A DNA stretch of 64,000 bases from Devosia oryzisoli. Its GTDB lineage: Bacteria; Pseudomonadota; Alphaproteobacteria; Rhizobiales; Devosiaceae. The position numbers and the translations under genes are program-made. The stretch spans positions 682,001 to 746,000 of the forward strand of contig NZ_JACYFU010000001.1 in assembly GCF_014837245.1 (NCBI RefSeq), written 5' to 3'. Every line of letters starts with the position of its first letter. Position 1 is the first letter of the stretch. Positions 1 to 9,471 of the stretch are shown piece after piece. A model generated the notes under the pieces. That model did no database searches and was not told the DNA's origin. It was given only the letters and a program-made list of their open reading frames with translations.

Positions 1-830
1 TCAAGCAGGCGGCGCAACTGCGTCGTCAGGCGGCCACGCTCACAAATATTGGCATCAATTCCGGCAGCGACCTTCTGACGGTTAAATCCAGGCAGTTGAG
101 GGAGCGGGCGGACCGCATCGAGGGCCAGGTGCAGTCGGTGCACAAGGATCGCACTGGAGTTGTGCGGCTTGGCAACAGTGGCGCAGACGCACGGATAATG
201 CTCTCGTTCGCCAAAGTAGAAGTCGCGACCCCGGATGGTCGGATGCTGTTCGTCATCGATAGGCTCCGTCTGTTCCAGGGCGAGCGCATGGTTGTCCTGG
301 GCCGGAACGGCGCGGGTAAATCGCGGCTGATGGCGCTTCTCACTTCCGCACTTGGCGGAGCCGAAGTCGAAGGGTTGCGGATCAGTCCGCAGGTGGCCGC
401 TGGCTATATGGACCAAGGCCTTGCCTGGCTACCATTGGATGAGGCGCCATTTGATTTTCTTGCGGCGCGCTCAGGCGATGGCGACCGCCGGATAATCGCC
501 TTGCTCGCAGGAGCGGGATTTTCGCCGGAGCGGCAGACAAGGCCGATCGCGACACTCTCGCTGGGACAGCGTGCTCGCCTGGCCCTCCTGGCGCTGAGGC
601 TCGCCCGGCCCAACTTCTACCTGCTCGACGAGCCGACGAACCATCTCGACATCCCTGGGCAGGAGCAACTCGAAGCCGACATTGTCGAAGAAGGCGCAAC
701 CGTGGTCCTTGTGTCGCACGATCGCACGTTCCTGCGCTCGATCGGCACGCGCTACTTCGAAATCAAAGGCAGACGACTCGTCGAGGTCGATGGACCCGAG
801 GCGTTTCTCGATGAGCAGGAGAAGGGCTGA
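1..830 (+). CDS. ABC-F family ATPase, C-terminal part (gene starts before the window)
   Basis: The reading frame is open from the window edge and ends with TGA at 830. It holds the end of the inter-domain linker (basic, Arg/Lys/Glu-rich) and a complete second nucleotide-binding domain. The Walker A motif reads GRNGAGKS, the signature is LSLGQRARLAL, and Walker B runs into LLDEPTNHLD, followed by the switch histidine in LVSHDRTFL. The DEPTNHLD motif and the absence of membrane segments mark the soluble ABC-F group, whose members act on ribosomes (EttA, Uup and antibiotic-resistance types). The subgroup cannot be decided because the N-terminal half is missing. The signature starts LSLGQ rather than the usual LSGGQ, a tolerated variant. 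Confidence 0.85.
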   Translation, partial: KQAAQLRRQAATLTNIGINSGSDLLTVKSRQLRERADRIEGQVQSVHKDRTGVVRLGNSGADARIMLSFAKVEVATPDGRMLFVIDRLRLFQGERMVVLGRNGAGKSRLMALLTSALGGAEVEGLRISPQVAAGYMDQGLAWLPLDEAPFDFLAARSGDGDRRIIALLAGAGFSPERQTRPIATLSLGQRARLALLALRLARPNFYLLDEPTNHLDIPGQEQLEADIVEEGATVVLVSHDRTFLRSIGTRYFEIKGRRLVEVDGPEAFLDEQEKG

Positions 831-943
831 TCAAACGGTGAACCAGAACGAGGGCAGGGCGCGCAGCAGCGCTATGCTTGTCCGAGCCTTGGGTCGATAC
901 AGCGCGTCGCGGGACTGACGGAACATGCGGGTCAACCGCGGGT

Positions 944-973
944 GAAAAAAAGGGCAGCCTTAGGGCTGCCCTT
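944..973 (-). terminator. Rho-independent terminator of tig
   Basis: A 9-bp perfect stem (AGGGCAGCC pairing with GGCTGCCCT, 951-959 and 964-972) with a 4-nt loop is followed on the minus strand by a run of seven U. It lies 25 bp past the tig stop codon. Confidence 0.9.
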
Positions 974-997
974 CGATCTACGAAAGCGTCAAAGCGC

Positions 998-2377
998 TTA
1001 GTGGTGATGTTCCTCGGGAACCTCGTCCTCATCCGCCTGAATGAGCTTTGCCAGCTCTTCGCGCGACATCTTTTTCTCGGTGATCTCGCCCTGGTCGGCG
1101 ATGAAGTCGACGACCTTGTTCTCGAAGATGGGCGCACGAAGGCCGGCCAGCGCCTGCGGGTTCTTGCGATAATAGTCGTAGACCTGCTGCTCCTGGCCGG
1201 GGAAACGACGCACTTCGGCGATCAGCGCCTGCTGGTGCTCTTCATCGCTCACCTGCACTTCGTTCTGGTTGCCAATCTCGGCAACCACGAGGCCCAGGCG
1301 CACGCGGCGCTCGGCAATGCGCTTGTACTGCTCCTGCGCAGCCTCTTCGGTTGTGCCTTCGTCTTCGAAGGACCGGCCATGATGCTCGACCTCGTGCTTG
1401 ACGCGCTGCCAGATGGTGTCGAATTCAGCGTCCACCAGCTGTGCCGGCACGTCGAACTTGTGGCCTTCGTCAAGCGCGTCGAGGATCTGGCGCTTCATGT
1501 GCTGGCGGCTCATGGACTGCAGTGCAGCTTCCATCTGCTCCCGAACAGCCTTACGCAGCGCGGCCACGTCTTCGAGGCCGAGGCGCTTTGCGAAGTCATC
1601 GTCGAGCTCGCCAGCGTTCGGCCCGTCAACGTGCAGCACGGATACGTCGAAGGTCGCTTCCTTGCCGGCAAGCTCCGTGTTGCCATAGTCGGCCGGGAAG
1701 GTGACCTTGACTTCCTTGCTCTCGCCCTTCTTGACGCCGATGAGCTGCTCTTCAAAGCCCGGGATGAACTCACCCGAACCCACCGTCAGATGAGCGTGGT
1801 CGGACGAGCCGCCCTCGAATTCCTCACCGTCGATCTTGCCGACGAAGCTGAGGCCGAGGCGATCGCCGTTCTCGACAACGGCGCCATCACCCTTGTCGGT
1901 ATAGCCGCGGTTCTGTGCGAAAACGCGGTTGACCTCGGCGTCCACTTCTTCCTCGGTCACTTCGACGACTGGCTTGGTTAGCTTGACGCCCTTGAGCTCC
2001 ATCAGGGAGACCGGTGGCAGCACTTCGTATTCAACTTCGAAGGCAAGGTCGGTCTTGCCATCAAGAACGTCATTGATGACGGTCTGATCCTGCGGCAGGT
2101 CAACCTTGGGCTGGGCCGCAGCGCGTTCCTTGCGCTCGTCCAGCGTTTCAGCCACGGTCGAGTTGATGGCATCGGTCATGACTTCCGACATCGCGGAACG
2201 GCCATAGACCTTCTTGAGATGCGAAGTGGGGACCTTGCCGGGACGGAAGCCCTTGATGTTGGCCTGACCCTTGAGCTCTTCGAGCTTGGCGTCGAGGCGC
2301 GAATTGAGATCCGCTGCCGGAATTGTGACGCTGAGCTTGCGCTTCAGACCTTCGTTGAGGGTTTCAGTTACCTGCAT
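998..2377 (-). CDS. tig: Trigger factor, ribosome-associated chaperone and peptidyl-prolyl isomerase
   Basis: The protein is 459 aa, close to the usual family length (about 430-490). The N-terminal ribosome-binding domain carries the signature GFRPGKVP near residue 45. A central FKBP-like domain covers roughly 150-250 (motifs GDRLGLSFVGKIDGEEFEGG and GFEEQLIGVKKGES), and a helical C-terminal domain follows. The tail ends in an acidic stretch and three histidines. It binds ribosomal protein L23 at the tunnel exit and shields nascent chains. The gene stands alone on the minus strand with its own terminator, and tRNA-Leu lies upstream. The usual neighbours clpP and clpX are not in view. Confidence 0.97.
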   Translation of the reverse strand: MQVTETLNEGLKRKLSVTIPAADLNSRLDAKLEELKGQANIKGFRPGKVPTSHLKKVYGRSAMSEVMTDAINSTVAETLDERKERAAAQPKVDLPQDQTVINDVLDGKTDLAFEVEYEVLPPVSLMELKGVKLTKPVVEVTEEEVDAEVNRVFAQNRGYTDKGDGAVVENGDRLGLSFVGKIDGEEFEGGSSDHAHLTVGSGEFIPGFEEQLIGVKKGESKEVKVTFPADYGNTELAGKEATFDVSVLHVDGPNAGELDDDFAKRLGLEDVAALRKAVREQMEAALQSMSRQHMKRQILDALDEGHKFDVPAQLVDAEFDTIWQRVKHEVEHHGRSFEDEGTTEEAAQEQYKRIAERRVRLGLVVAEIGNQNEVQVSDEEHQQALIAEVRRFPGQEQQVYDYYRKNPQALAGLRAPIFENKVVDFIADQGEITEKKMSREELAKLIQADEDEVPEEHHH

Positions 2378-2422
2378 GGGGGGTTATTCCCGAGTTGATT
2401 GATCATTGGGCCGAGGCCACGA

Positions 2423-2507
2423 TGGTGCGGGTGAGAGGACTCGAACCTCCACGCCTTGCGGCGCTGGAACCTAAATCCAGTGCGTCTACCAGTTCCGCCA
2501 CACCCGC
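2423..2507 (-). tRNA. tRNA-Leu (anticodon UAG)
   Basis: Read on the minus strand, this is an 85-nt class II tRNA with acceptor stem GCGGGTG/CACCCGC. The anticodon loop TTTAGGT sits in the stem CTGGA/TCCAG, followed by a long variable arm and the T-arm GGTTCGAGTCC. The 3' CCA is encoded (2423-2425). The anticodon reads CUN leucine codons. Confidence 0.96.
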
Positions 2508-2536
2508 AAGGGTCCCCGTCGGCCGGGTTGCGCGAG

Positions 2537-2565
2537 GGTCTAGCCTAACTTCACCTGCCAGTCAA
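2537..2565 (-). promoter_or_regulatory. Promoter of tRNA-Leu
   Basis: On the minus strand there is TTGACT (2560-2565), a 17-bp spacer and TAGACC (2537-2542), placed about 30 bp before the tRNA 5' end. The same TTGACN-N17-TAnnnn layout precedes the other two tRNA genes in this window. Confidence 0.75.
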
Positions 2566-2651
2566 AGCCCTAGTGCGGGTTGATCGTTGGGACTGCTGCG
2601 CCTATTCCCGCGCCACGTGCAGCTCTGGACGGCAGGACAGGATGCTGATGC

Positions 2652-2670
2652 TTTGAGCGTGCTGCTCAAA
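2652..2670. promoter_or_regulatory. Inverted repeat upstream of the glnB sigma-54 promoter; possible NtrC enhancer
   Basis: TTTGAGC and GCTCAAA form a perfect 7-bp inverted repeat around a 5-nt spacer. It is centred about 100 bp upstream of the -24 element, a normal distance for an NtrC enhancer. The 5-nt spacing matches the NtrC site layout, but the half-site is not the classical TGCACC, so binding by NtrC is inference. Confidence 0.4.
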
Positions 2671-2725
2671 ATTTGTTCAGCTGACCACTACCGTACGATT
2701 GGAGCCTTCTTCGATACCAAACTAA

Positions 2726-3160
<435 letters not shown>

Positions 3161-3233
3161 GCGGCATTTTGCCCGCTTGGCCGTCTCGCCACAAACCGCA
3201 ACAAGCATTCCGATTTTGACAGGGGAAGACCTA

Positions 3234-4643
3234 ATGACCACCGGAAGCGACATCATCAAGAAGATCAAGGACGAGAACATCAAGTATCTCGACCTGCGCT
3301 TCACTGACATGCGCGGCAAGCTGCAGCACGTCACCATGGACGTTTCGGTGGTGGACGCCGACATGTTCGAAGAGGGCGTCATGTTCGACGGATCCTCGAT
3401 CGCCGGCTGGAAGGCCATCAACGAAAGCGACATGGTGCTGATGCCCGATCCGGCGTCGGCCTATATCGATCCCTTCTTCTCGGCCGCCACCATGGCCGTG
3501 AACTGCGACATTCTCGAGCCCGCCACCTACCAGCCGTACAACCGCGATCCGCGCTCCATCGCCAAGAAGGCCGAGGCCCTTGTCAGCTCGAGCGGCATCG
3601 GCGATTCCGTGGTGTTTGGCCCGGAGCCGGAATTCTTCCTGTTCGACGACGTGAAGTATTCCAACACGACCTACAAGGTCGGGTTCTCCGTCGACCATTC
3701 CGAGTTGCCCACGAACAACGACGCGGACTACGAGTCGGGCAATAACGGCCATCACATCGGCATCAAGAAGGGCTACTTCCCGGTGCCGCCGCTGGACAGC
3801 GCGCAGGACATGCGCGGCGAAATGCTCGAGGCGATGGGCTCGATGGGCGTCATTATCGAGAAGCATCACCACGAGGTGGCCTCCGCACAGCATGAACTGG
3901 GCATCAAGTTCCAGCCGATGATCCAGTCGGCCGACAGCGTGCTCATCTACAAATACGTGATCCAGCAGGTCGCGAACGCCTACGGCAAGACGGCAACCTT
4001 CATGCCCAAGCCGGTCTATGGCGACAATGGCTCGGGGATGCACTGCCACCAGTCGATCTGGAAGGACGGCAAGCCTCTGTTCGCAGGCGACCAGTATGCT
4101 GGTCTCTCGATGGAGTGCCTCTACTACATCGGCGGCGTGATCAAGCACGCCAAGGCGATCAATGCCTTTACCAACCCGACCACCAACAGCTACAAGCGCC
4201 TCGTGCCCGGCTTCGAAGCCCCCGTGCTGCTGGCCTACTCGGCCCGTAACCGCTCGGCCTCCTGCCGTATTCCTTTCGGCCAGTCGCCCAAGGCCAAGCG
4301 CGTCGAAGTACGTTTCCCTGATCCGCTGGCGAATCCATATCTGGCGTTCACCGCGCTGCTGATGGCCGGTCTGGACGGCATCAGGAACAAGATCCACCCG
4401 GGCGACCCAATGGACAAGGATCTCTACGAACTTCCCAAGGAAGAGCTCAAGGAAATCCCGACCGTCTGTGGTTCGCTGCGCGAGGCGCTGGAAAGCCTCG
4501 ACAAGGACCGCGACTTCCTCAAGGAAGGTGGCGTGATGGACGACGATTTCATCAACGCCTACATCGACCTCAAAATGACGGAAGTGATCAAGTTCGAGCA
4601 CACGCCGCACCCGGTCGAGTACGAGATGTACTACTCGGCCTAA
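3234..4643 (+). CDS. glnA: Glutamine synthetase type I
   Basis: The enzyme makes glutamine from glutamate, ammonia and ATP in the cytoplasm as a dodecamer. Starting at ATG 3234, behind GGGGAAG, it is 469 aa, identical to the usual GSI-beta length; an upstream in-frame start at 3177 would add 19 atypical residues. The ATP-binding region [16 protein letters not shown] and the NRSASCRIP segment are intact. Tyr398 in DLYELPKEE is the expected GlnE adenylylation site, so activity should be switched by nitrogen status through the adjacent glnB product. Both genes probably share the sigma-54 promoter. Confidence 0.98.
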   Translation: MTTGSDIIKKIKDENIKYLDLRFTDMRGKLQHVTMDVSVVDADMFEEGVMFDGSSIAGWKAINESDMVLMPDPASAYIDPFFSAATMAVNCDILEPATYQPYNRDPRSIAKKAEALVSSSGIGDSVVFGPEPEFFLFDDVKYSNTTYKVGFSVDHSELPTNNDADYESGNNGHHIGIKKGYFPVPPLDSAQDMRGEMLEAMGSMGVIIEKHHHEVASAQHELGIKFQPMIQSADSVLIYKYVIQQVANAYGKTATFMPKPVYGDNGSGMHCHQSIWKDGKPLFAGDQYAGLSMECLYYIGGVIKHAKAINAFTNPTTNSYKRLVPGFEAPVLLAYSARNRSASCRIPFGQSPKAKRVEVRFPDPLANPYLAFTALLMAGLDGIRNKIHPGDPMDKDLYELPKEELKEIPTVCGSLREALESLDKDRDFLKEGGVMDDDFINAYIDLKMTEVIKFEHTPHPVEYEMYYSA

Positions 4644-4665
4644 GAGGCACAGCTACAAGCAAGCG

Positions 4666-4692
4666 AAAGGGGCCGTTGCGGCCCCTTTTTCT
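4666..4692 (+). terminator. Rho-independent terminator of glnA
   Basis: A GC-rich hairpin with 6-7 bp (GGGGCC against GGCCCC) and a 5-nt loop is followed by TTTTTCTTT. It starts 23 bp after the glnA stop. Confidence 0.9.
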
Positions 4693-4712
4693 TTCTCTCG
4701 AGATAGCTGTGA

Positions 4713-5399
4713 TCAGGTTTCCGTGCCGACCAGGACAGGCTGCACCGGATCGTAGGGACCCGTGGCCGACAGTCGGGCGGCTTCGCGCCATTCTTGGGGA
4801 GCGCCCAGAAGCGATTCGACAGACGCGGCATCCTGGCGCTCGAAAAAGTGGACGGCAAATCCGGCGTCGAAGATGCGCACGACGCTGCCCGTGATCTTCC
4901 CGATGGTGACGACCTCACCGACCTCCGGCTGATAGCCTGCCGAGATGGCGACGCCCGATGCGGAATAGTCGATGATGAGGCACGGCTGTGCCCAGCCGTC
5001 GGGCCGGGCCATCATCGAACGCGGCTCGTGGGCCAGGAAACGGCGGTCGCCACGGCGCTCGCGGAGACCGCTCCAACTGCGGTTGCGGAACTCGCTGATC
5101 TGGCTTGCAAGAGCCTCCTGCCGCGTTGCTCCGGCCGAGATCGCCACAACGAAGCCATCCTCCGTGTTCTGCTCGACCTTACCGGACAGCGTGCCAAACG
5201 GGCCCAGGTTTGCGGTGACGCTCTCGCCGATGGTGGGAATTACCGGAGCCACGACATTGTAACGCGTGGTGCTGATGGACCGCAGTCGACAGGCGTAGAG
5301 GTTGATGCCTGGCCGCATGGGCACGCGTCCAATGACGTAGTGGCCGGTGACAGTGCTTATGCCAAAAAGCGAAGTCTGGCTCTGGACGCAATCACTCAT
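4713..5399 (-). CDS. PilZ-domain protein, tandem copy A
   Basis: This 228-aa protein probably binds cyclic di-GMP. The C-terminal half is a canonical PilZ domain: an arginine cluster ERRGDRR, then DYSASG about 30 residues later (the D/NxSxxG motif). The N-terminal half has a similar beta pattern ('CRLRSIS ... GTLSGKVEQ') but no RxxxR, so it looks like a degenerate PilZ or YcgR-N-like module. No catalytic or membrane domain is visible. The start at 5399 has AGAAGG upstream; an in-frame ATG 24 bases earlier lacks a site. It is a paralogue of the gene at 5512-6159. The target process (motility, exopolysaccharide) cannot be read from the sequence. Confidence 0.85.
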   Translation of the reverse strand: MSDCVQSQTSLFGISTVTGHYVIGRVPMRPGINLYACRLRSISTTRYNVVAPVIPTIGESVTANLGPFGTLSGKVEQNTEDGFVVAISAGATRQEALASQISEFRNRSWSGLRERRGDRRFLAHEPRSMMARPDGWAQPCLIIDYSASGVAISAGYQPEVGEVVTIGKITGSVVRIFDAGFAVHFFERQDAASVESLLGAPQEWREAARLSATGPYDPVQPVLVGTET

Positions 5400-5511
5400 G
5401 CTGCACCTTCTGGTTGTAGCCACGCGAGAATATGATCAGACGTTCAAGGGAGACTTGACCGCAATAGTGCAAGTTGATCGAGAACCGTAACCGCGCCTTG
5501 ACCAGTCTCCG

Positions 5512-6159
5512 TCAGCCCACGGGCAGCTGTAGCAACTGCTCAAGTTCATCGAAGGGCTGAAGCTCGATGAACTGAAGGGCGAAGCCTACTTCGAGGTAAC
5601 GGACAACGCGTCCAACGATCCGGCCAACAGCCATCGGGGTGCCGATGTCGGGCCAGATCGGGGCCGAGACCGCAACACCCGAGCGGGATATGTCGATAAC
5701 GAAGCCATCTACCCGACTCCCATCCGCCAGCGTGACTACCGTGCGTGGATCACGGGGCAGGATGCGCCTGTGCTCTCGCTTGTCCGGCACCTGCGAATGG
5801 ACATGCTTTTTCTGCCAGGAAATCTTGGCGCCCAGCTTGTCCCTTTCGTCTGGGGAGATGTCCAAGGCCACGACGATTCCCGAGGGCAGTCGGCGCGCGG
5901 CCCGGCCGCGGATCATGCCGAATTCGTCGAAGTGAGCGATCACCTGCTCTCCTTCTGCGGCGATCACTGGGGCCATTGCAACGAACATCCGCGTCGAGAT
6001 CGAGCAAAGGCGGCAGGCGTACACTTCGAGCTTGCTGTCCGGACCGCTCCTGCGCTCGGGCAGGGTATAGCGTCCCGGCATGGCGCCGATGAAGCGGACA
6101 TCATGCCAGGTGTATTGAGACTGCCGCCCCGGCACCTCAAGATCTGCCGTGAACGCCAC
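5512..6159 (-). CDS. PilZ-domain protein, tandem copy B
   Basis: This 215-aa protein has the same two-part plan as its downstream neighbour: an N-terminal segment with YACRLCSIS, then a canonical PilZ domain with REHRR and DISRSG. The GTG at 6159 is chosen because GGGAGGGG lies 4 nt upstream and the length then matches the paralogue. An ATG at 6228 is possible but would add 23 residues without a clear ribosome site. The pair is transcribed in the same direction 112 bp apart and probably arose by duplication, with considerable divergence since. Cyclic di-GMP binding is inferred from the motifs. Confidence 0.82.
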   Translation of the reverse strand: MAFTADLEVPGRQSQYTWHDVRFIGAMPGRYTLPERRSGPDSKLEVYACRLCSISTRMFVAMAPVIAAEGEQVIAHFDEFGMIRGRAARRLPSGIVVALDISPDERDKLGAKISWQKKHVHSQVPDKREHRRILPRDPRTVVTLADGSRVDGFVIDISRSGVAVSAPIWPDIGTPMAVGRIVGRVVRYLEVGFALQFIELQPFDELEQLLQLPVG

Positions 6160-6334
6160 GGGTCCCCTCCCAAGTGTGATGTTTGCCACTGCCAGTCGCG
6201 CGGGCGCGGCGTCGCTCAGCGCCTCCACGCCATGACAAAGCGTCCTGAGTCATGAAGACAGTCTTAACGGGGGGATCGATCGTATTGCCGTGGCGTTGGT
6301 GGCGCGCAACACTGCCGCGATTTCGGGAGGCATC

Positions 6335-7831
6335 ATGACTGATCACGGCCAAGAACTCTTGACCCCCGCGCAGATGGCGCAAGCGGATCGCATGACCATT
6401 GATGGCGGGATCAGCGGTTTCCGCCTTATGCTTGCTGCGGGTGCCGCGGTGATGGGGGAAATTACCGCGCGATTTGCTCCCGGTGCCGTTCATGTGCTCT
6501 GCGGAGGCGGCAACAATGGGGGCGACGGGTTCGTTGCTGCCGCCCTTTTGCGGGCCCGCGGCTGGAGGGTGAGCGTGCGCCTGCTTGGTGATGCCGGCAA
6601 GCTGCAGGGAGATGCTCTTGAGGCCTTCAGAATGTGGGATGGGCCTGTGCTGAGGGAGACCGATGTCGGTTTCGGGGACGCCGCGCTCATAGTGGATGCG
6701 CTGCTGGGGGCTGGGCTGGACCGCCCGGTGGAAGGAGATTTTGCCAAAGCCATCAGGAGTGCCAATGAGTGTGGGTTGCCGATCGTAAGCATCGACGTAC
6801 CCAGTGGCATCGATGGGGCTAGCGGCGTGATCCGCGGCCACGCGATCCGAGCGACGCTTACCGTGACTTTCTTTCGCGCCAAGCTGGGCCACTACCTGCT
6901 CCCAGGCAGGGAGCATTGCGGCCAGACGGTCGTGGCCGACATCGGGATCGATTCCCGTGTGCTCCCGGAGCTTGAGATCGACGCTTGGCACAACACGCCT
7001 TCTCTTTGGTGCCTTCCGCAAGCCGGAGCGGAGGGGCACAAGTTCGACCGTGGCCACGTGGTCGTCGTTTCAGGTGGTCCGCTTCAAAGCGGTGCAGCGC
7101 GGCTTGCCGCCTACGGCGCGTTCCGCAGCGGGGCAGGCGTTGTCTCGCTGACGGGACATCCAGAGGCGTTGGCCGTGCACGCAAACCACGTTACCTCCAT
7201 CATGCTCAAGCCGGCGGCAACCAGCAGCGCCTTGGCGGAACTGCTGCAAGACAGTCGCATGAATGCTGTCGTCATCGGGCCCGCAGCCGGCTCCGGTCCC
7301 GAGACTGCCGAGCGCGTTCAGGTGATTCTTAGGACAGCGGCCGCGACGGTCTTGGACGCCGATGCACTGACCAGCTTCGCCGAACATCGGGCGATCCTGT
7401 TCAGCGCCATCCGGGATCGATCGGCGCCCGTCGTCATGACGCCGCATGAGGGGGAGTTCAAGCGGCTGTTCGGGCAATTGGAGGGCGATAAGTTGAGCCG
7501 CGCGCGCGCCGCCGCGCAGTTGTCCGGTGCGGTCGTTGTTCTTAAAGGAAGCGACACAGTGATCGCGGCTCCAGATGGAAGAGCGGCCATCAACAGCAAC
7601 GCGCCACACTGGCTGGCCACTGCCGGGGCAGGGGATGTGCTGGCCGGCGTCGTGGCTGGGCTTCTGGGCCAAGGGATGGAGGCCTTCGAGGCAGCCTGTG
7701 CGGGTGTCTGGATCCATGGGGCCGCTGCTCGGGCGTTTGGCGGCAGTGGCATGCTGAGTGAAGACTTGCCCGATCTGCTCCCAGCTGTTCTGCATCAGTT
7801 GGAGCTTTCGGAACATGGAGTGCTCACCTGA
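6335..7831 (+). CDS. nnrD: Bifunctional NAD(P)HX epimerase / ADP-dependent NAD(P)HX dehydratase
   Basis: This metabolite-repair enzyme restores hydrated NADH and NADPH. The N-terminal YjeF epimerase domain (about 1-215) carries [13 protein letters not shown]. The C-terminal ribokinase-like dehydratase domain (about 225-495) has [10 protein letters not shown] and the nucleotide-binding segment [12 protein letters not shown]. The length of 498 aa fits the fused form. The start is ATG 6335, with GGGAGG 4 nt upstream; an in-frame GTG at 6290 gives an atypical leader. In related bacteria this gene is often beside glnB, as loosely here. Confidence 0.93.
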   Translation: MTDHGQELLTPAQMAQADRMTIDGGISGFRLMLAAGAAVMGEITARFAPGAVHVLCGGGNNGGDGFVAAALLRARGWRVSVRLLGDAGKLQGDALEAFRMWDGPVLRETDVGFGDAALIVDALLGAGLDRPVEGDFAKAIRSANECGLPIVSIDVPSGIDGASGVIRGHAIRATLTVTFFRAKLGHYLLPGREHCGQTVVADIGIDSRVLPELEIDAWHNTPSLWCLPQAGAEGHKFDRGHVVVVSGGPLQSGAARLAAYGAFRSGAGVVSLTGHPEALAVHANHVTSIMLKPAATSSALAELLQDSRMNAVVIGPAAGSGPETAERVQVILRTAAATVLDADALTSFAEHRAILFSAIRDRSAPVVMTPHEGEFKRLFGQLEGDKLSRARAAAQLSGAVVVLKGSDTVIAAPDGRAAINSNAPHWLATAGAGDVLAGVVAGLLGQGMEAFEAACAGVWIHGAAARAFGGSGMLSEDLPDLLPAVLHQLELSEHGVLT

Positions 7832-7923
7832 CGGGCAAGAGTGGCGCGAGCGCGCAGACTTTGCCTGTCGAGCAGTTTCGCGCTGGAACTGTGAGAAATT
7901 GGGGCTGGCCATGGAATCGAGGC

Positions 7924-7952
7924 TTGTCGGGCACAGTTTTCCGGTCCATTAA
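7924..7952 (+). promoter_or_regulatory. Possible hup promoter
   Basis: TTGTCG (7924-7929), a 17-bp spacer and CATTAA (7947-7952) lie about 120 bp before the HU gene, in the 242-bp gap after nnrD. The -10 box is weak. Confidence 0.4.
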
Positions 7953-8073
7953 CAGCTTTGCATCACCAGGAAGCCGAAAACTCCCGGATTTCCTTGCGTG
8001 AGAAGCAGAATCGCAAAAGGTAGTGGGGGTTTGGTTCGCCACCTATGGCGAGCATCCACTGTGAGGAAACGCT

Positions 8074-8346
8074 ATGAACAAAAACGATCTGGTTGGCGTC
8101 GTTGCCGACAAGGCTACGATCACCAAGGCACAGGCCGCCGAAGCGGTTGACGCAGTGTTCGAAGCTATCACCGCTTCCCTTAAGGGCGGCGAGGAAGTTC
8201 GTCTGGTTGGTTTCGGCACTTTCGCTGTTTCCCAGCGCAAGGCATCCACCGGCCGGAACCCGGCCACTGGCGCCGAAATTCAAATTCCCGCTTCGAACCA
8301 GGCCAAGTTCAAGCCCGGCAAGGGCCTCAAGGACGCGATCAACTAA
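8074..8346 (+). CDS. hup: DNA-binding protein HU
   Basis: This 90-aa histone-like protein has the complete HU/IHF fold. It starts MNKNDLVGVVADKA, has the signature GFGTFAVSQRKASTGRNPATG (the DNA-binding arm begins there) and ends at a lysine-rich C-terminus. The arm contains the intercalating proline in RNPATG. It bends DNA as a dimer in the nucleoid. The ribosome site GAGGAAA is 5 nt upstream. Its position just before tRNA-Val matches rhizobial gene order, where hupB usually follows lon. Confidence 0.97.
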   Translation: MNKNDLVGVVADKATITKAQAAEAVDAVFEAITASLKGGEEVRLVGFGTFAVSQRKASTGRNPATGAEIQIPASNQAKFKPGKGLKDAIN

Positions 8347-8368
8347 GACCGTCTGGCTCGAGACGTCC

Positions 8369-8405
8369 AACGGCCCCGTCGCCTGTCGCCGGGGCCGTTT
8401 GCTTT
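8369..8405 (+). terminator. Terminator of hup
   Basis: A 9-10 bp perfect stem (AACGGCCCC, 8369-8377, with GGGGCCGTT, 8391-8399) is followed by TGCTTTTC. It lies 23 bp after the stop. Confidence 0.8.
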
Positions 8406-8417
8406 TCGGATTGCCAG

Positions 8418-8446
8418 TTGACGGAATGGGCACCAGCCCCTAACAA
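8418..8446 (+). promoter_or_regulatory. Promoter of tRNA-Val
   Basis: TTGACG (8418-8423), exactly 17 bp, then TAACAA (8441-8446), about 25 bp before the tRNA. Confidence 0.75.
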
Positions 8447-8470
8447 GACGCCGTCCGGCCCGAGGCCGAA

Positions 8471-8546
8471 GGGCGATTAGCTCAGTTGGTAGAGCGCCTC
8501 GTTTACACCGAGGATGTCGGCGGTTCGAGTCCGTCATCGCCCACCA
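8471..8546 (+). tRNA. tRNA-Val (anticodon UAC)
   Basis: This is a 76-nt cloverleaf with acceptor stem GGGCGAT/ATCGCCC, D-loop AGTTGGTAGA, anticodon loop TTTACAC in the stem CCTCG/CGAGG, T-arm GGTTCGAGTCC and an encoded CCA. Confidence 0.97.
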
Positions 8547-8573
8547 AGCCCTGCTCGGCAGCGCGGGCACCTT

Positions 8574-8819
8574 CTATTCAACCTCGAAATCTTCTGCATC
8601 GAATTGTGCGGAGCGGCGGGCAATCTCCCTGCCTGTGGCGTCTCTGACGCGAATTTCTATTCGGGTGACGCCTCTCTCCGGCCGGATGTCCATCGCCATT
8701 TCGGATAGCGCCTGGGTTGCTTGGTCGCGCGCCTGCTGGGCGGAGCCAAAATCCGATCCGATGAGGTCGTCTGAAATGGAGCCGTCAGCCTGGTGAATGC
8801 TGAAATAGAATGTAGGCAT
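8574..8819 (-). CDS. Small conserved hypothetical protein, DUF6894-like
   Basis: This 81-aa soluble protein starts MPTFYFSIHQADGSISDD and has the pattern of the small family that begins PxYYFxxxDG, followed by an acidic 'D.xG.e' turn and an amphipathic helix rich in Ala and Gln. No catalytic motif is seen and the function is unknown. Starting at 8855 is possible, but the internal ATG gives the family-like N-terminus. It lies between two tRNA genes. Family assignment is by eye only. Confidence 0.6.
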   Translation of the reverse strand: MPTFYFSIHQADGSISDDLIGSDFGSAQQARDQATQALSEMAMDIRPERGVTRIEIRVRDATGREIARRSAQFDAEDFEVE

Positions 8820-8913
8820 TTTCGCATGCTTTCCTGTACCTGCGGCACAATGCATTCAGGCGCCACCCTGTCGCTGAACGTAACGCGCGACATCCGGGCA
8901 GATGTGTGCCCCG

Positions 8914-9123
8914 CTATCCCTTACGGTCGGCCCGCCACACCGTTTCCCGCCTCATATCCGAATCCTGTACCACCACCTCGCAGTCGCTGTCTTCGCCCCG
9001 GGCCGCCTCTATCGCGGCATCGATCGCATCTTGGCGCGATTTGAACGGCCCGGTTATGGTACCCATGAAAGTATACTGCCAGCCCGCGTCGCTCTGATGG
9101 ACGATAAAGTGTCGTTCGCTCAT
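8914..9123 (-). CDS. Small hypothetical protein, DUF2188-like
   Basis: This 69-aa protein starts MSERHFIVHQSDAGWQYTFMG and continues with 'SRQDAIDAAIEAARG...EVVVQDSD'. That is the beta-beta-beta-alpha-beta pattern of DUF2188-like proteins, in which a helix with repeated Ala ends before a final strand and Arg-rich tail. GGGAGG lies 6 nt before the ATG at 9123. Function is unknown. It runs in the same direction as the small gene at 8574-8819, 94 bp away, and could share its transcript. Confidence 0.65.
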   Translation of the reverse strand: MSERHFIVHQSDAGWQYTFMGTITGPFKSRQDAIDAAIEAARGEDSDCEVVVQDSDMRRETVWRADRKG

Positions 9124-9394
9124 TGGGTCCTCCCGCCCCATCTAAACGCTGATGACCGGTCAGCGTTGCGCGATGTGGGGGTCGCCGCCTAGCGGAGCAC
9201 AGGATTGGGCGGTCCGACTGTTTGACCCTTTGCGTCAACTATCTCGCCTTTTGCATTGAACACTCAAAGTTATCCACAGCGCATGTCGTAGGTCAGAAGT
9301 TTTGGCGAGAAAACCCGGAGGAGGGCGCTTGACTTCACCAGAGGGGGCCAGTACATGGACGCCACGTTGCGCGAACGACTTGTTCGCAAGCGCT
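9124..9394. other. Intergenic gap before tRNA-Asp, with one DnaA-box sequence
   Basis: No gene is seen. The 9-mer TTATCCACA, a perfect consensus DnaA box, is at 9270-9278, but only a single copy is present and there is no AT-rich unwinding region, so this is not an origin. The rest holds the tRNA-Asp promoter. Confidence 0.6.
9329..9357 (+). promoter_or_regulatory. Promoter of tRNA-Asp
   Basis: TTGACT (9329-9334), 17 bp, then TACATG (9352-9357), about 38 bp before the tRNA. Confidence 0.75.

Positions 9395-9471
<77 letters not shown>

Noticed and set aside
878..1981. 367-codon plus-strand frame
   Set aside because: It is antisense to tig; it crosses the tig terminator and has antisense-like Leu/Val/His composition.
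3231..4610. 459-codon minus-strand frame
   Set aside because: It is antisense to glnA, which is complete and of exactly standard length.
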